In this document: positions 1 to 12,656 of the stretch, in pieces
How the letters are laid out: the number at the start of each line of letters is the position of its first letter
Numbering within the stretch: position 1 is the first letter of the stretch
Source of the DNA: Seiridium cupressi
Lineage: Eukaryota > Ascomycota > Sordariomycetes > Amphisphaeriales > Sporocadaceae
Direction of reading: 5' to 3'
Assembly: GCA_036674765.1 (NCBI GenBank)
Contig: JARVKI010000121.1
Coordinates: 56,093-120,092, forward strand
Length of the DNA stretch: 64,000 nucleotides
Program-made: the position numbers and the translations under genes
The notes under the pieces: generated by a model
Seen by the model: the letters and a program-made list of their open reading frames with translations, nothing else
Told to the model about the DNA's origin: nothing
Database searches by the model: none

Positions 1-427
1 ATCATTTTGCGTCTATCTGACGCGCTTGGTATCAGACGACAAATTAGCAGTGTGGCTTCATGCAGGCTTACCTATCTTTCGGTGCCGAGGAAAACTTCAT
101 ACGAACCCGAACGTTTAGCGGTAGACTGTGAATGGGCAATACAGCTTCATGCGACGCCGTCCTTTCGGTGCCGAGAAAAACCTTACTGATCGAGTCCTTC
201 GGCTCAATTGTCGTCCCGTCACAGGAACCATGACTGTAGTTGGATGGGAGATTGTTGTTGATGGTGTTCTTTCTGTATAAGAAGCCGTCGCTGTATACTG
301 CTCTAACCTAGCACAAAAAGCTCACTGATTTATCGTCAATTCAAAGCCACCCCCACAAAAGCAAACACCCTTCCTAAGTGCATTTTCACCCACTGACTGC
401 AGTCTTCTAAAACTGTACAACAATCAA

Positions 428-853
428 ATGGCGCCCTCAGTTCTTGGTCTCGGCGTTCCGGCGTCGTCTCCGCTAGTACCGGATCATCTTCGCGAACCAC
501 TGGGAAAAGCGCTGGAGAATTTGGAGGCTCAGATGAACGCGTCCCCATACGACTGGGAATTCCTTGACGCCGGGCCGGACATGGATTTCGAGGTATTGGT
601 CCGGAAGTTACGCGAAGAAGTGGGACGCGGTAATGGTGGTTGCAGTTCATTTATATAAATGTAATTTGGGTCAGGAGTTGCTAATGAACTGGGCTGATTG
701 ATAGTGGGCCTGCGTACCATGAATGATATCACACCCTTCTTCGAGAAGATCATCAATACGATTCACAAGCAGTTGCCAGATGCCAAGTTTGCATTCAACG
801 CGGCGATCGACAAGACCCTGGAGGCCTGCAAGCGTGTTTTAGAGGAACCCTAG
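428..853 (+). CDS. Small hypothetical protein, 116 aa, two exons
   Basis: I do not recognise the family. Exons are 428-629 and 705-853. The 75-bp intron (630-704) starts GTAATG, has a CTAATG/CTGATTG branch-point-like stretch and ends ATAG; joining the exons keeps the frame and gives 116 aa. The protein begins MAPSVLGLGV and ends in CKRVLEEP. It looks mainly alpha-helical, with regularly spaced Leu, Glu and Lys, no signal peptide and no membrane segment. The start has a good context (A at -3, G at +4). Without splicing the frame stops at 656-658 after 76 aa, but the second exon reads cleanly as an amphipathic helix (FFEKIINTIHKQL), which favours the spliced model. Function unknown. Confidence 0.6.
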
Positions 854-1656
854 GATGGCACGGATAGTATTCGAGCACAATCCCTTCTCCTTAGATAGTT
901 GTAATCTACATGATCAATCTGGCTGTCTACTCTGTTCGTGCATTGCTTCGGTCCTGATGGCATTCAGAAGGCGCAAAACCCTTTGATTCGTCGACTGGAC
1001 TGTGTAGTATCGCATAAGATTCACGGATTCGATGGATCGCTGGCGGCAATCCTCTTGTGTCGCGAAGACCCAAGGTGCTCACAGGGACGGGATGACAAGC
1101 TACGGTAGCTAGGCCGTATGATCTTCGACACCATTACAACAGAGTGTTGATAAGATAAGCCCTGTCACTGGCCTGCGCGGGAGGCATCTGGCATGTAGCG
1201 GCCCAGTGAGGTCATCCCCAACTAGACCAGACTAGAGCTAGACGGTTGCTGGGCAACAGCACGGATGTTTACCGAGAATCGGGGGTTCTGGGACAAGGAC
1301 GATCCCGACCCGACTCCAGACCCCTTGGAGCTGCTTAAGCGGGCACTGCATTTGCATCCAACCCGTCTCTCCTTCCATCCTCGTCCCAGATACAGCCTTG
1401 GTGAGTTGAGTTGCTGACCTCTTGCAGTCAACGATCACTTCATGTCTACGCCTGCAGCGCTCCCGGCTCTTGCTTCTGCTTGACTGCCCTCGAGGTCTCC
1501 ATTGAAATCCTCATGCTTCATTCTAGATCCCACATCCCTTTGGTTACTTCGGCCTCCTCCCCCACGAAGCTTTACTGAAGTCTCAGCCACCATTCCATAG
1601 GCCGAACGATATTTCCTAGCTGCACACATTGCTACGGAATAGCATTAAGACATACC
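854..1656. other. Intergenic, promoter side of the GBD/FH3 gene
   Basis: No credible coding region. The 200 bases before the ATG at 1657 are pyrimidine-rich on the plus strand, as often seen in fungal promoters and 5' leaders. Small open frames here on the minus strand have no recognisable content. Confidence 0.5.
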
Positions 1657-4177
1657 ATGGCTTCGACAGAGCATTTCCCCCACGTCGCTCGACAACAACA
1701 GCAACCGCCCGAGCCCCCACCGCATGGCCACCAGCGGTCAAAGTCTAGCGTTCTGAAGTCCTTCATACACCGCCGAAACAACTCGGATGGTACAGGCCTG
1801 TCGCCCGCAGATTTGAGGGCTCCCGTCCCGCCGCCAGTTGTCACACGCCCCTCTGCGGACGATATGCGTATCCCGAATTTCTCCAGGCGACCTCCCGCTC
1901 TTGGGGAGATTCAGAACACAAGGGTAGATGCTCCCGCACCCCCCTCCCCCAGCAAGTTCTTCGACTCCAGGTCCCGCTCGCGATCCCCCACCAAATCCGG
2001 CAGTACCTTCTTGCTAACGCCCGACGTTGCGAGTGACGGAACGACTGCAAATGAGGGCAAGCAAAAGGAGCACGCCTCTCTACACAAGCCAAAGAAGACC
2101 AAGTCAGCCACGAATCTCGCTGCAATTCTCAGTCGGCCGAAGAGTCTGAAAAACCTCCATAAAATGGTTAGCGATGATGGCACAAGATATAAGAATGACA
2201 AGGAGAACCAGACGCCGCCCAGCTCCTTGAACACGCCCCAGGAGCAGGTGCGGGCGCCCATCTATGCTCAGTTCTCTAGCGGAGCACTGGAGAAGCAGAC
2301 CGCCCTGAACTACTTTGGCGACAATATAAACAGATCCTCAAGCGATGCTTCCAATGGCTCCTTCAGAAAGCCGCGCCCCCAATCGTACCATGCGACGTAC
2401 ACGCAGCCGCCCGAGACCAGGTCTGCGCAAAGCAGCCTCAAAGCACCGTCGCCGTCCAAGACTCAGCGTGGGCTTAAGGTACTCACGAGAGGCCTGCTTG
2501 GTTCAAAGTCGGATGATTCCCCAACCGAAAGGATCGAACCTATCATCGAGCCCAAAGACATTGATAAGCACCTTGAAGCGATGCTGGACCGGCGAAACAT
2601 CCCAGAGCATCAACGGTACAAAATGAGGAACTTGGCCGACACCATCAAGATGGAGTTCATTCGCCAGGACTGGGCGGAGAACAATATGGCCCCCAATCGC
2701 TCAAGCACCAACGATAGTGAATTCAGTATGAACGATAGTCTAGAAAGAGATGGCAGCAAAGAGAAGAAATCGCGTGGGAGAAGCTGGACTCTATCGAGGA
2801 ACAGTGGCAAGAAATCCGAAGCCAACTCGCCAACCAAGAAGCAGAGGGGCGAAGGGACCATAGGAAGGCATTTCCGGAGCAGGTCGACCGATAGTGTGGC
2901 CAGTGAGAGACCATCGTCTTCGGGCTCGGCTTCAGGCGGCGGTGGTGGAATCTTCTCCAAGATCAAAGCGCAACAAGGTCCGGCAGACTTTGTAGCGTAT
3001 CTGCGGAAGGTACAAAAGCCGGAGTCGGTTGAGGTTGGGAAACTGCACAAGTTACGACTGTTGTTGCGGAATGAGACAGTAGCGTGGACGGATGAGTTTG
3101 TGAGGCAAGGAGGCATGGAGGAGATCGTCGGTCTCCTTCATCGTATCATGGAGGTCGAGTGGAGGTGAGTCTCCAGAAGCCGCACTCCTGAGTCTACAGT
3201 TGACAGAAAACGCTAACCCATACTACAGGGAGGAACATGAGGATGCTCTACTTCACGAGAATCTCCTGTGTTTAAAAGCTCTCTGCACGACTGGCCTCGC
3301 CTTGCAATATCTCCATTCGATTCAAGGTACCCTCTTCCCTGCCCTCCTGCATCTGATCTTCGACCCAGAGAAGAAGGGCCCAAGTGAGTTTACTACGCGC
3401 AACATCATCACTTCAGTACTGTTTACGTACATACAATCGGCCCCTGCCGAAGATCGTATCGTGCGTGCTAAAACGATCCTGGGTCATCTCCACGACCCGG
3501 AACCAAAGGAAGAAGAGCGACCGGTCGAGTTTGTGCTTGGAATGCGCCGTGAGCGTCCGTACCGCATCTGGTGCAAGGAAGCCGTTGGTGTTACTAAGGA
3601 AGTCTTTTGGATTTTCCTGCATCACCTGAATGTAGTACTTCTACCACGCGAAAAGGAACAGGCGGGCTCCTCCACGACGGCGCGACCCAAGGACAGCCTT
3701 GCCTATATGGCAGCGCACTTTCCACAGGAACGACCGCCTGTCCCAGCAGCGCCGTACGTCGGAGGCGTGGAATGGGATGCGACCAATTACCTGGCTTCGC
3801 ACCTCGACCTGCTCAACGCCATCGTGGCTTGCACGCCCACCGTTGAAGAACGGAACAAGCTCCGCGATCTTCTTCGCATATCAGGTTGGGAGCGCTGCAT
3901 GGGTGGTTCGATGCGCCTATGCAAGGAGAAGTTCTACCCTGGTGTGCATGACGCGCTACGAACATGGGTGGCCGCTGCCTACGAAGATGGCTGGGATGTC
4001 AAAGATATACGTTACGGACCGCCGGCTGAGCCGAAGAGCCCCGTAAAGGGGGGCGCAGGGCAGATAAAGAAGAAGGAAAACATGCCACCACCCCCGAAAA
4101 TTGAGATGCCAAAGCTGGATTTTGCTCTGGACGCTTTGAGGAATGATGGGAGGAAGGTCGACGATTGGCTTTCCTAG
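1657..4177 (+). CDS. Formin-like GBD/FH3 domain protein (rid1-like GTPase-binding protein), 818 aa
   Basis: Exons are 1657-3164 and 3229-4177; the 64-bp intron starts GTGAGT and ends CTACAG, giving 818 aa. The first ~290 residues are disordered and rich in Ser, Pro, Lys and Arg (RSKSSVLKSFIHRR near the start). From about residue 295 a GTPase-binding/armadillo region begins (KDIDKHLEAMLDRRNIPEHQ), runs through the exon junction (FVAYLRKVQKPESVEVGKL, then EEHEDALLHENLLCLKALC) and continues to about residue 740. This matches the Diaphanous-type GBD/FH3 arrangement, but no proline-rich FH1 or actin-nucleating FH2 domain follows, so it is not a complete formin. Fungal proteins of this type (S. pombe rid1 and Aspergillus relatives) are described as Rho/Rac GTPase-binding proteins linked to polarity or cytokinesis. 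The role here is inferred from domain layout. Confidence 0.85.
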
Positions 4178-7100
4178 CGGCAGCGCCTGCTGAGGCACTG
4201 TGGAAAGAGTGAGGGATTGGCAGAGGACTGCATCACGTTCGAGCGGCTCCTGGAAATCTCGGCGCCTTCAGCAACTCTGGCATGCCGGTCGAGTCTCCGT
4301 ACAGTTAAGCTGAATGCACATTCACCGAGAAAGCCGTCCAGAACGTGATGATCGTAGGGCGGGGATCGTCACACAACAGTGTATTGGGTCCAATTGCATC
4401 GCGCCTTGCCTCCTTTTGGACTGAACTTTCCAGAGATGCTAGGTTGTCAGGTACACGGTTTGGTCTGTAATTATTTCATGGTTTGGGGTGTTCGTGGACA
4501 TTTCCTCTCTCGTGTGGTTCTAATGATTTGCATGAGGTTTCACACAGAACATGGACAAGCATGAATGTCTTAGGACATTGAAAAATTGAAGTGGAGAGAA
4601 TAAGCAGGAGACAGAGAGGATGTGTAGGAGATGAAAGAAGAAGCAGGAGGATTTGGCGAGAACGGCGTTCGGTGTGTACGGTACGGTGTTCTGCATTAAT
4701 GAGTGCATGATTGGTTTAATGAATAAATGACATGGTATACTGGCAACTACTGGGATTTGATAAATTATGGGACACGAATGATTTACTGTAGATGACTATA
4801 GGAGGCTGATCAATTTCTAGAATCTACGCGATTCGTAAAAAACTCGAGTGGCACTATTCTGTAAATTGACCATTTACTTCAGGTTGTCGGTTGATTGAAT
4901 ATATCATGAACCGGGCATAATCAGCAGCAACTCGGGGCCATAAACCGATCTGACATTAGATAATCCTATGGTATAATATCACGTTTTTAAGGACAATAAC
5001 TACACATCATCATTGTAAAATTAGACAAGACTGCTCTGAATGATATTGGACCGGAGCACTGCTGACCGTGACAGTGAGTTCGCAAAGGGACGAAGTATTT
5101 TGTACGCCCAGGTATCACGGATCCGTGTTAATCTCGGTCTGGTGCGATTCCAAATATTTCTGACTCGGCGCGACAAGAATGCCTCATTAGCATTCTCAGT
5201 TGCCAAAAGCTTATATGCGTGATCGGCAGATAGATAGTTTGTCACACATGGGAGCATGGAAAGCCCGGCAGGAAGTCTAAGTTGGAATTGCACACATTTC
5301 CCTATATACACCCAAAAACTGCCAATTAGCCACCTTTTCCTTTACGTATCGTTTCATAACGGGTAAATTTCTAATGATGAGAAATCATAATTACAAAAAG
5401 TAAATATAAAAATAAAAGATATCTAATTGATAAAATAATAATAACGTAATTAGTCGAATTAATTGGTGTTGACAAATTAAAATCTGGTGGTGTTAACCAA
5501 GGTCTGTGGGGGGTTGTGTGCAATTTCCAACTCGGACCTCGCTGCCGAGTGTGACAGAGAGACTAGCAGCAACCCAAGGAGCTACATATCTGGGCGGATC
5601 CGTATATAGCTCATCTGACAGGAAGGGCTCCGAAAAGTATATTTCCAACCGTTAGATCCGACATGCTACTTAAGAAACTACCGACTCACCGCGATGGTAG
5701 TATCCTAGTCAATCATCTGCCGGTGAACGTCGAATGAAACATGGTGCTACCGAGGAATATGCACAGACTATCCGCCCTGGTTTCGTCCCCAGCATTGCAT
5801 GGTGTGACTCTGTGCTTTCTTTGCCACTATCACGGCGGGGATCCGGAAATTTGCCTGCGCCGAAGTAGCAAGTCGAGTGGGATAGAAGCAAAAGCCATAA
5901 GAAGCAGAACTATACCGCCAAGGTGACGATAGTATGTGCTGTCAGTGCATAGCATTTTCCCCACGTCGCACACTCAACCCCAAATGAGCGAATATCGAAG
6001 ACAGTGGACGATCCGTTGTGATACCCGAGACAAACGCGCATATGTATGATTTGTCATTTGAATGCTCGCAATGAGTGGAGCGTAGATATAGTCTACGGGA
6101 AAAAGCAAGTCGAACGCCTATTTGGTATGCGACAATGACTGCAAGTCGGTGACTGATTCCCCGTTAGTCTCGCCCGCTGACTCGATACCCTTGTAGGTTG
6201 CGGGAATTCTAATGTTATCTACCTGCTCGTAATGCGTCATCCTGGGAGTCTGAGCACTCCTACTATGTATAGCTTCGAGCGGGTGTGTGTGCAGCTGGCT
6301 CGACTATGCTTTCCATGCTGTTTCTGATATTGTGGCTGCAGCACGGGGGAACACAATACTTGGGAGATATAGACCACCGTCTGAGACATGGACGTGAAGC
6401 GATACAAGTATATCTTTGCCATGTGATCCAGTAGGGGTATTCACAGGTCCCTGCAGATTTACGGACTAGGCTCAACTTACTGATGATTACATATTTCTCG
6501 TAGGCGTAACCAGGATATGACTGTCTCGCCACGAGGATCACGGTATAGACGCAATCCTATTGTAGGGATCGGGAGCAGCCCAGGTCATTTGACTTGGTCC
6601 GAGTTTCCTCGTTACCAGGGACTATGTTATACGTGCGGTGCCGTAACACGAATACCAGTACTTTCAGCTGATTTCTCATGTCTCTACTGACAACAATGAG
6701 ATGCGGCAACCGATGTAGCTTCTTTGCGTAACTCACCAATCCTTACCGAACAGCCACAATGCTTATGGAAAGTTTCTCCATAGCGGCCCCCTTTGAACGT
6801 GACATCGTCCAACGCGGACGGCTCGAAGGCAATGATACTGAGGGTGATTCTAAATCTGGTATGCAGCCAATGAACAGTCAATACCCATGACAGTTGGAGT
6901 CCTAGTATCCCAACCACTTTTTGGGGCTATGTAGATCTTGGTCCGCCCAACGGCAGTCAAGGATGAAGTGCCACAAATTATGTAGTGTTCGGCCGCTTGA
7001 GCTCAAGCTTGTCGCTTCACTGAGGCCCTATGTTCCGCGGGGATTGGCCGCTGAAAAATGAGTGTACGTGAGACATCTCCCTTTGTTCTCACCAGAAACT

Positions 7101-9812
7101 CATCCCGAAGACGTTATCTACCGAAATTCCGTGTTGTGTTGGTTTGTGTTATATTCCTTGGAGTGATCGGTTCTCGATTCGTGATTATCTCTCCGGATTC
7201 CTTCGTGGCTTTGGGTTCTTGTTGAGCGGGCATCCTGGTTGACTAAGATTGGGTTCGATACATAGTCATTCGCAGTTTGCAAGCTCCATCTTCGTTCCCA
7301 ATGGTCGCTCTCACGTCACAGCTAGGATGTGGTGAAGCTGTGATTGTAGACGATCAGGGCTCTTCTGCAAGCGGGGGCCTTTACAGGTGTGCTCCAAGGC
7401 GGTCAGACAGTTCTTGCAATATCTCGTGGGGTTTACGAATAGTCATGTCTTAATCAGGCCATGGAACCCGTGCATCGCCCCTTGATGATGGGGCAATCCG
7501 ATTCGCAACCAGAGTTTCTGTCAGCGCGTCGTGGAGCCAGTGTCGACCCCAGGGTTGCGATCGGGCCCCCGAAATGCCTGTCAGTGATTGTTCGAACGTT
7601 TCGTCGGAAAGTGGCCGTGGACAGTGTGCAGTGCGCTGTCTGCTGAGGCTACCTACGCTGCTCGGTACTGCCGGTGAGGAAGCTTAGATAGGATTTTGTA
7701 GTGTCGCTGCTCCGGGTTGGAACCAGATTCTGACTGGTGAGAGCCGCATAGCTTGCATGGGACCATATCGGCATGAGGGAGGAGCCGGAACCGCGCAACT
7801 GGTTACTGGCCGAACGACGTCGTGGCGGATTTTGATATCCTTGTCAGTCAGAGCAAGCACGGTGAGCGTCTCGCGCAGAGCGTCCAATCGGCCAGCCTGA
7901 CCTAGGACGGCATTGGCAGGATTCGTGGAGTGGAGGATCGCAAGAAAGTGATTGTGAATGGACATCTTCGGCGGCAAGGCCATCCGCTGACTCTAATTGG
8001 TACAATTGACCCAAGTAAGGACCAGAAATGAGCCATGGCCTTCATGGAACAAAAAGAGGCAAGCCCGCAAGAAAAGCTGCGTCAAATTGGGCTGTTCTTG
8101 CACAGGTCAGCTGAAGTTGTGTAAGTCGAAATATGCAGATCACGTGCTAACCACATTCGTCGTCGTTTCCTATTCTTCATCTGCCGGGTGTTCCCAAGTA
8201 TAACATCAGTGTTCGACTCAGAGGCTTGAAAGAGAGCAACTTCGAGCCCAACTCAGAATAATCCGTGTAGGCAACCCGCCAGCAATGCGGGTTGTATGAG
8301 AAGCAGTCGTCGTCTGTCGGCTACGGAGCGATTGGAGGGTTCGGAGGATGGTCGACATAGTCTGCCCAGTCGGCAACACAAGTGGCTCGCCGTGGGAGTG
8401 CTTAAAAGTATTATCCATGACAATATTTCGGCCACTGGCCCGTACACAGTGGAGTATCAAGCGATGGAGATTCGTATACCTTGTCTGGCTTGAGTCATAC
8501 ATACACTGTGAGATTGCCGCGCGATTTTGGTCATGCCAACGAGATATTTGCTTCTATCCTATCAGTGGGCGGGCCCGTAGCGAGCGACACGAGTCAGGCG
8601 CTGTGATTGATAGAATAGGAAATCGGCAGTATCCAACGCATCCCTGACGCATTCCCTTGTATGTCCAAGGCCCTGGACCTTATTCAAGTTGAGCTGAAGC
8701 CCGAAGGTACCAACAACAAGCCTTGCCATCCCACACACCCCGGCAACCCTGCTCCGCTATAGTCCAAAGGTTGCTCGACGCAAACGCAATGGGACCCTTT
8801 GTACTTTTACGTGGGCTACTCTTCTGCGGCAGGCAATTGCAAGGCTGTGCTGAGCCCGAGTCAACACGGGGCCAGACGACGATGCCTTGTTCCACAACGC
8901 CAGACATATAGGTACAGCAATTCACACTGGCAAATGGCCGCTGATCTGCGCCATATGGCTAACGGAGAGCTTCACACGGTGGCAACTGAAGTTTAGGTAC
9001 CAGTGCTTGAGCGAACGGGGACGTGCGCTCTGGCCCTCAGGTCAGGTCCGAGCTGCGAACAGCGGATTGCCCGTCTCATCCATCAGGGCGGTGGTGGTAT
9101 GCCATGTAGGTAGATTTGCACCATCTATGGTTGCCGGAAACGTGCGGGCGTGTCGGTGCTAGTGGCTCGAAGTTGCCCCCATGGTTCCTGTGGCCGCCGA
9201 CAGCTGATTCGGCGCTGCAACGCAGAAAATCGGAGCTCCCGGGATTACCTTGGGGCTTTCCCATAAGAAATTCTAGACGCACCTATCTGCTTTCGCACTC
9301 CCAGGACAAACTACTACTGCCGGGACCGTTCTTCCCAGAGCCCACCCGTATACGCTTTTGAGTTTATCCAGCTCATCGGTCTCCAATCCCATCTGTCCCC
9401 GTCGTGTCTCTCTACCTGGTCCAGCATCGCCGAGCCACACTAGGGCATCAATCACCCCTCCCTACGTCGACCTTCCCTGGCCGCTCCCCTCGCCCTCACG
9501 CCCACAGCACAGCACCGCACCGTACAGTACACCACAGTACAGCCGTGCCTACTTGGTACTCGCGCTCCGCAGCACGGGCATAGCGGCTACAGCTAGTGGC
9601 CCACATCTCACATCCCAAGATCTCCCGCTGTTTGCTTAGACTTCTGCAGGTCGTGCCGCTCCGCGTGGTGTTTCTGCTCAGCTAGGCGATCCCAACCCTG
9701 TCCTCGTCATATGAGAAACCAGTCTAGAAGCCGCATCGAAATTTGACAGGACCACCACACAAAGGAAGGGCTGACCACCTAAGACCACCTGGTCCTCACT
9801 CTGTTGCCCACA
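4178..9812. other. Gene-poor 5.6-kb stretch
   Basis: No coding region can be supported. Open frames are all short (mostly 60-100 codons), on both strands, with no recognisable domains. An AT-rich patch at about 5330-5480 lies inside a MITE-like element annotated separately. From about 9360 the sequence becomes C/T- and CA-rich on the plus strand, which fits the promoter and leader of the gene starting at 9813. Confidence 0.5.
5264..5549. mobile_element. MITE-like element with ~35-bp imperfect terminal inverted repeats
   Basis: The left end, from CCCGGCAGGAAGTCTAAG through TTGCACACA (5264-5294), is repeated in inverted orientation at 5515-5549 (TGTGTGCAATTTCCAACTCG ... CTGCCGAG). Most mismatches are transitions (A/G, C/T), plus two single-base gaps. 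The ~286-bp element has a very AT-rich middle (about 5385-5470) and no open frame. That is the layout of a non-autonomous DNA element. I could not see a clean target-site duplication. The ends resemble those of the element at 52525-52764. Confidence 0.5.
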
Positions 9813-11077
9813 ATGTCCATAAAGTATGTACATTCCTGTCCCTTCGTCTTCTGAACCCACTCCTGCTGCACCTTTGCCCTGCCCATATTGCCCTCTTGTT
9901 ATGCGGGAGTGTAACATATTCCCCCTTACCCCCCTCAGGCCGACCTTAATACTTTATCCCTGCATCAGGTCCAAGCCGCCTCCCCCCCTGCGATACTCGG
10001 CCTCTCGCTATGGACTACGGCCTCCAAATCCAACATGGAGACATACTGCGCTCAATGACCGAAGATGACCTGACCCTTCCTGGTGAGATTATACTGATCT
10101 GACTCGATCTAGTTGGGTTATGCTAAAACGCTCTGGAGAGCTGGAGCCGCTTCCGAATGAGGAAATTCTGCATCAAACAAGAGGCCGCACATCACTCGAT
10201 ATCTCAGCACCGTCCCCGTCTCCTGGCATCCCCCCGTTCTCCCTGAAAAGCGATCGTGGCGTGGCTTATATCACAAGCAAGAGGGTAAGGAAAAGCGTCA
10301 GACTCCTGCCGAGCCCCTCAATAACAAGTACACACAGCTCGTCTTCCTACCAGTAAACCCAACCGACCAATTTAAATCCTTCTCCTCTTTGATTTTGAAA
10401 ACAGAAAACTCCAGAGTAGTACGCCTATCCCAAATTCCATCGTGCCTCACGCAAACCCCGCTAGTCAATGAGGCTGACACTGACTCGGGGGATGACTAAC
10501 AATTATGCAGAGTACACCACCCTTTCACACAATGCGTTTTGAGCTATGCGTGATGAGTCAAGAACCTGCCTGACGGGTGGCCTTATTTCCCCCCCACGGC
10601 GGTGCTGACTGAATACAGGTCGGAGCATCTTGGGGTGGTTTTGGAGCTAACTACTGGGATGCTGAGGTCAGACCAGAGCCTGATGGCAATATACCGGCAG
10701 ATTACACCCGGATCACGATGAGATTGACCTTCAACGATGGCGGCCACAGTGACTGGGCTCTCAAATATGAGAACATCCGAGGACGTCTTTTGCATGCTGC
10801 TTCAGTTGCCAGGGAGACGGGCAATGCTCACGTTCTGAACGCGGTCACAGCTGAACAACTTCCAGAGTACTCACCTCGCGAAGGAGGATCGCGGCAGAGC
10901 CAAATCATAGCTAGCCAAGTACAAGTGGAACGCGAGGCTGAAGAGGCAGCCCGAGAAAGGGAGGACAACCAGCCATTACCTGATGAGCCCCCGCCTGACT
11001 ATGACGAAGCACAGGCCCAAGCAATTGCGATGCAGTTCGATGAACGGCAACGCGAGGACGCCGAACGAGGAAGGTGA
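9813..11077 (+). CDS. WBP2-like GRAM-domain protein with PPxY motif, 240 aa, four exons
   Basis: Exons are 9813-9823, 10113-10284, 10338-10418 and 10619-11077. The first is an 11-nt exon coding MSI plus two bases of Asn; the join reads MSINWVMLKRSGELEPLPNE, which matches the start of fungal and animal WBP2 proteins. The GRAM/PH-like domain covers about residues 5-145 (GVAYITSKR, LVFLPVNPTDQFKSFSSLIL, then GASWGGFGANYWDAEVRP and MRLTFNDGGHSDWALKY). The tail is acidic and Pro-rich, with EQLPEYSP and a PPPDY (PPxY) motif that would bind WW-domain proteins such as Rsp5/Nedd4-type ligases. The third donor (GTACGC after 10418) is less certain; GTAGTA three bases upstream would remove one Val. Two introns are long (289 and 200 bp). 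Family assignment is firm; function by analogy is a WW-domain adaptor at membranes. Confidence 0.85.
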
Positions 11078-11825
11078 TATGACATCACGAGATTATGATA
11101 CTTGACGGCTATGGAAGGGACTCTTGATAATGTGTGTTTCTTTGTTCCCCGTGGTGGATGACTTGCAGTGTTAGTAGCTGCTACAAGATTATGATACCCG
11201 CTCATACTGAACATGACATTCTCAAATGCATTTTTAATCTCGTTGAACGCAGGGAGTTGGTCCTGAAGATCCGCGCATAAAGCTTCCAGTAAAGTCGTCC
11301 TCAGTGTACACCAGATTTTGTTCTTCAAGAGCTTCGGCTCCAAAGGATCGAAATTGGTCTTGCGTATCTCAAAGATGAGCTGAATGTAACGATACTTGTT
11401 GGATATATGATCAGAAGCTGCCTTATATCAGCGCTCAAGAAGAATAGTAGGATGGCTGGGAAATAGAGGAGAGGGAGGAAAATAGAAGGATCAACTTGGT
11501 AAATAGAGACGGATTGAATGTCTTCCTCATTGGGGCCCGAATTGGTTATATTTCGGCACTGAGGTTATCGAAAATAGCAAACACTCGGGCATCTCTTTGC
11601 GCGCAGTAGGAGCTCTCGATCCCTGCACCCAGCTCCAGTTCGGTGGAGACGACCAACTCAAGTCACGTGAGAGTCGTCCGAGCCAGCGGCCAACCAAATG
11701 CCTCAATTTCTCAGCATCAACATTTTCGCTGGCACGAGAAGACAGCAAAAGCGTCATCAGCAAAACCTCTCAACCTAATCAACGCCAGCCATTGGTCTCA
11801 CCTGCACCGCCAGATTCTGACCAAG
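11078..11825. other. Intergenic, upstream of QCR6
   Basis: No gene seen. Open frames at 11597-12061 and 11643-11990 overlap the QCR6 first exon in the wrong frames and are shadows. The stretch before 11826 should hold the QCR6 promoter and leader; I see no motif I would name. Confidence 0.5.
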
Positions 11826-12656
11826 ATGGGTTTCTGGGATACTATCACCGACCTGGTCGAGGCTGCCACGCCTTGGACCACCGCCGAGGCCGAAGCTCCT
11901 GCTCAGGACGAACAGGTACGATCTTGCACGACCCCCCGAATAGCTCCATCGCCACCGCAACAGGCTCAATCACCGTGGCCGATGGCTTGAATGCCTCCTG
12001 CGTCGGCCCATTGAGCTTCCATATACCATTTCCCACCTCAATTGGTAGGGTCTCACGCTAATCCAAGTCTCAACAGGCCAACGACGACAGCAAGGCCGAC
12101 GAGTCCGAAGAATCCAAGGACGAGCCCAAGGAGGGTGAAGAGGGCGGCGAAGAGGAGTCCGAGGACGCTGAAGAGGAGGAGGAAGAAGAAGAAGAGGAGG
12201 AGGAGGAGGAGGAGGAGGAGGAGCAGGACCCCAAGGACAAGTTCGAGGAAGGTTCGTCAAACCCACCCACGTCCCCAGCATAACCTGGATGCGCCCGGTA
12301 GCCTTAGCTGCAGCTCTCAGGGTTTGCCTGTTCACCCAGCTGCACGTCGGCCAGGAATGAATACTAACACGGCTCTGCAGAGTGCAAGAACTCCAAGCAA
12401 TGTGCACCAGCCAAGCACCACTACGACGAGTGTGTCGAGCGCGTCACCAAGGCTGAGGAGGATGGCAGTGGCGCCAAGGAGGACTGCGTCGAAGAATGTG
12501 AGTTTACTTGATCTCTCGTGGTGACACCGCAGAAGTCATCATGATGTTTGCATCAGGAGTATATCGAGAACTAATGTGCATCCACCACCAGTCTTCCACC
12601 TCGCACATTGCGCCACTCAATGCGCTGCTCCCAAGCTCTGGTCCGTCCTCAAATAA
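11826..12656 (+). CDS. QCR6: Ubiquinol-cytochrome c reductase hinge protein (complex III subunit 6), 148 aa
   Basis: Four exons: 11826-11915, 12077-12251, 12381-12497 and 12592-12656, all with GT/AG ends, joining to 148 aa. The product is the acidic hinge subunit of mitochondrial complex III, which helps cytochrome c dock on cytochrome c1. The N-terminus is MGFWDTITDLVEAATPW. A long acidic tract follows (about residues 48-82, largely consecutive Glu, from GAG/GAA repeats at 12170-12230). The conserved C-terminal domain has the family Cys pattern: KNSKQCAPAKHHYDECVERV, AKEDCVEE, then FFHLAHCATQCAAPKLW, ending SVLK. These cysteines form the two disulfides of the family. The last exon is tiny and no open reading frame scan would show it; the join TTC-TTC after the third exon is required to give FFHL. 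Confidence 0.93.

Noticed and set aside
2610..3116. 168-codon minus frame inside the GBD/FH3 gene
   Set aside because: Antisense shadow of a well-supported coding exon.
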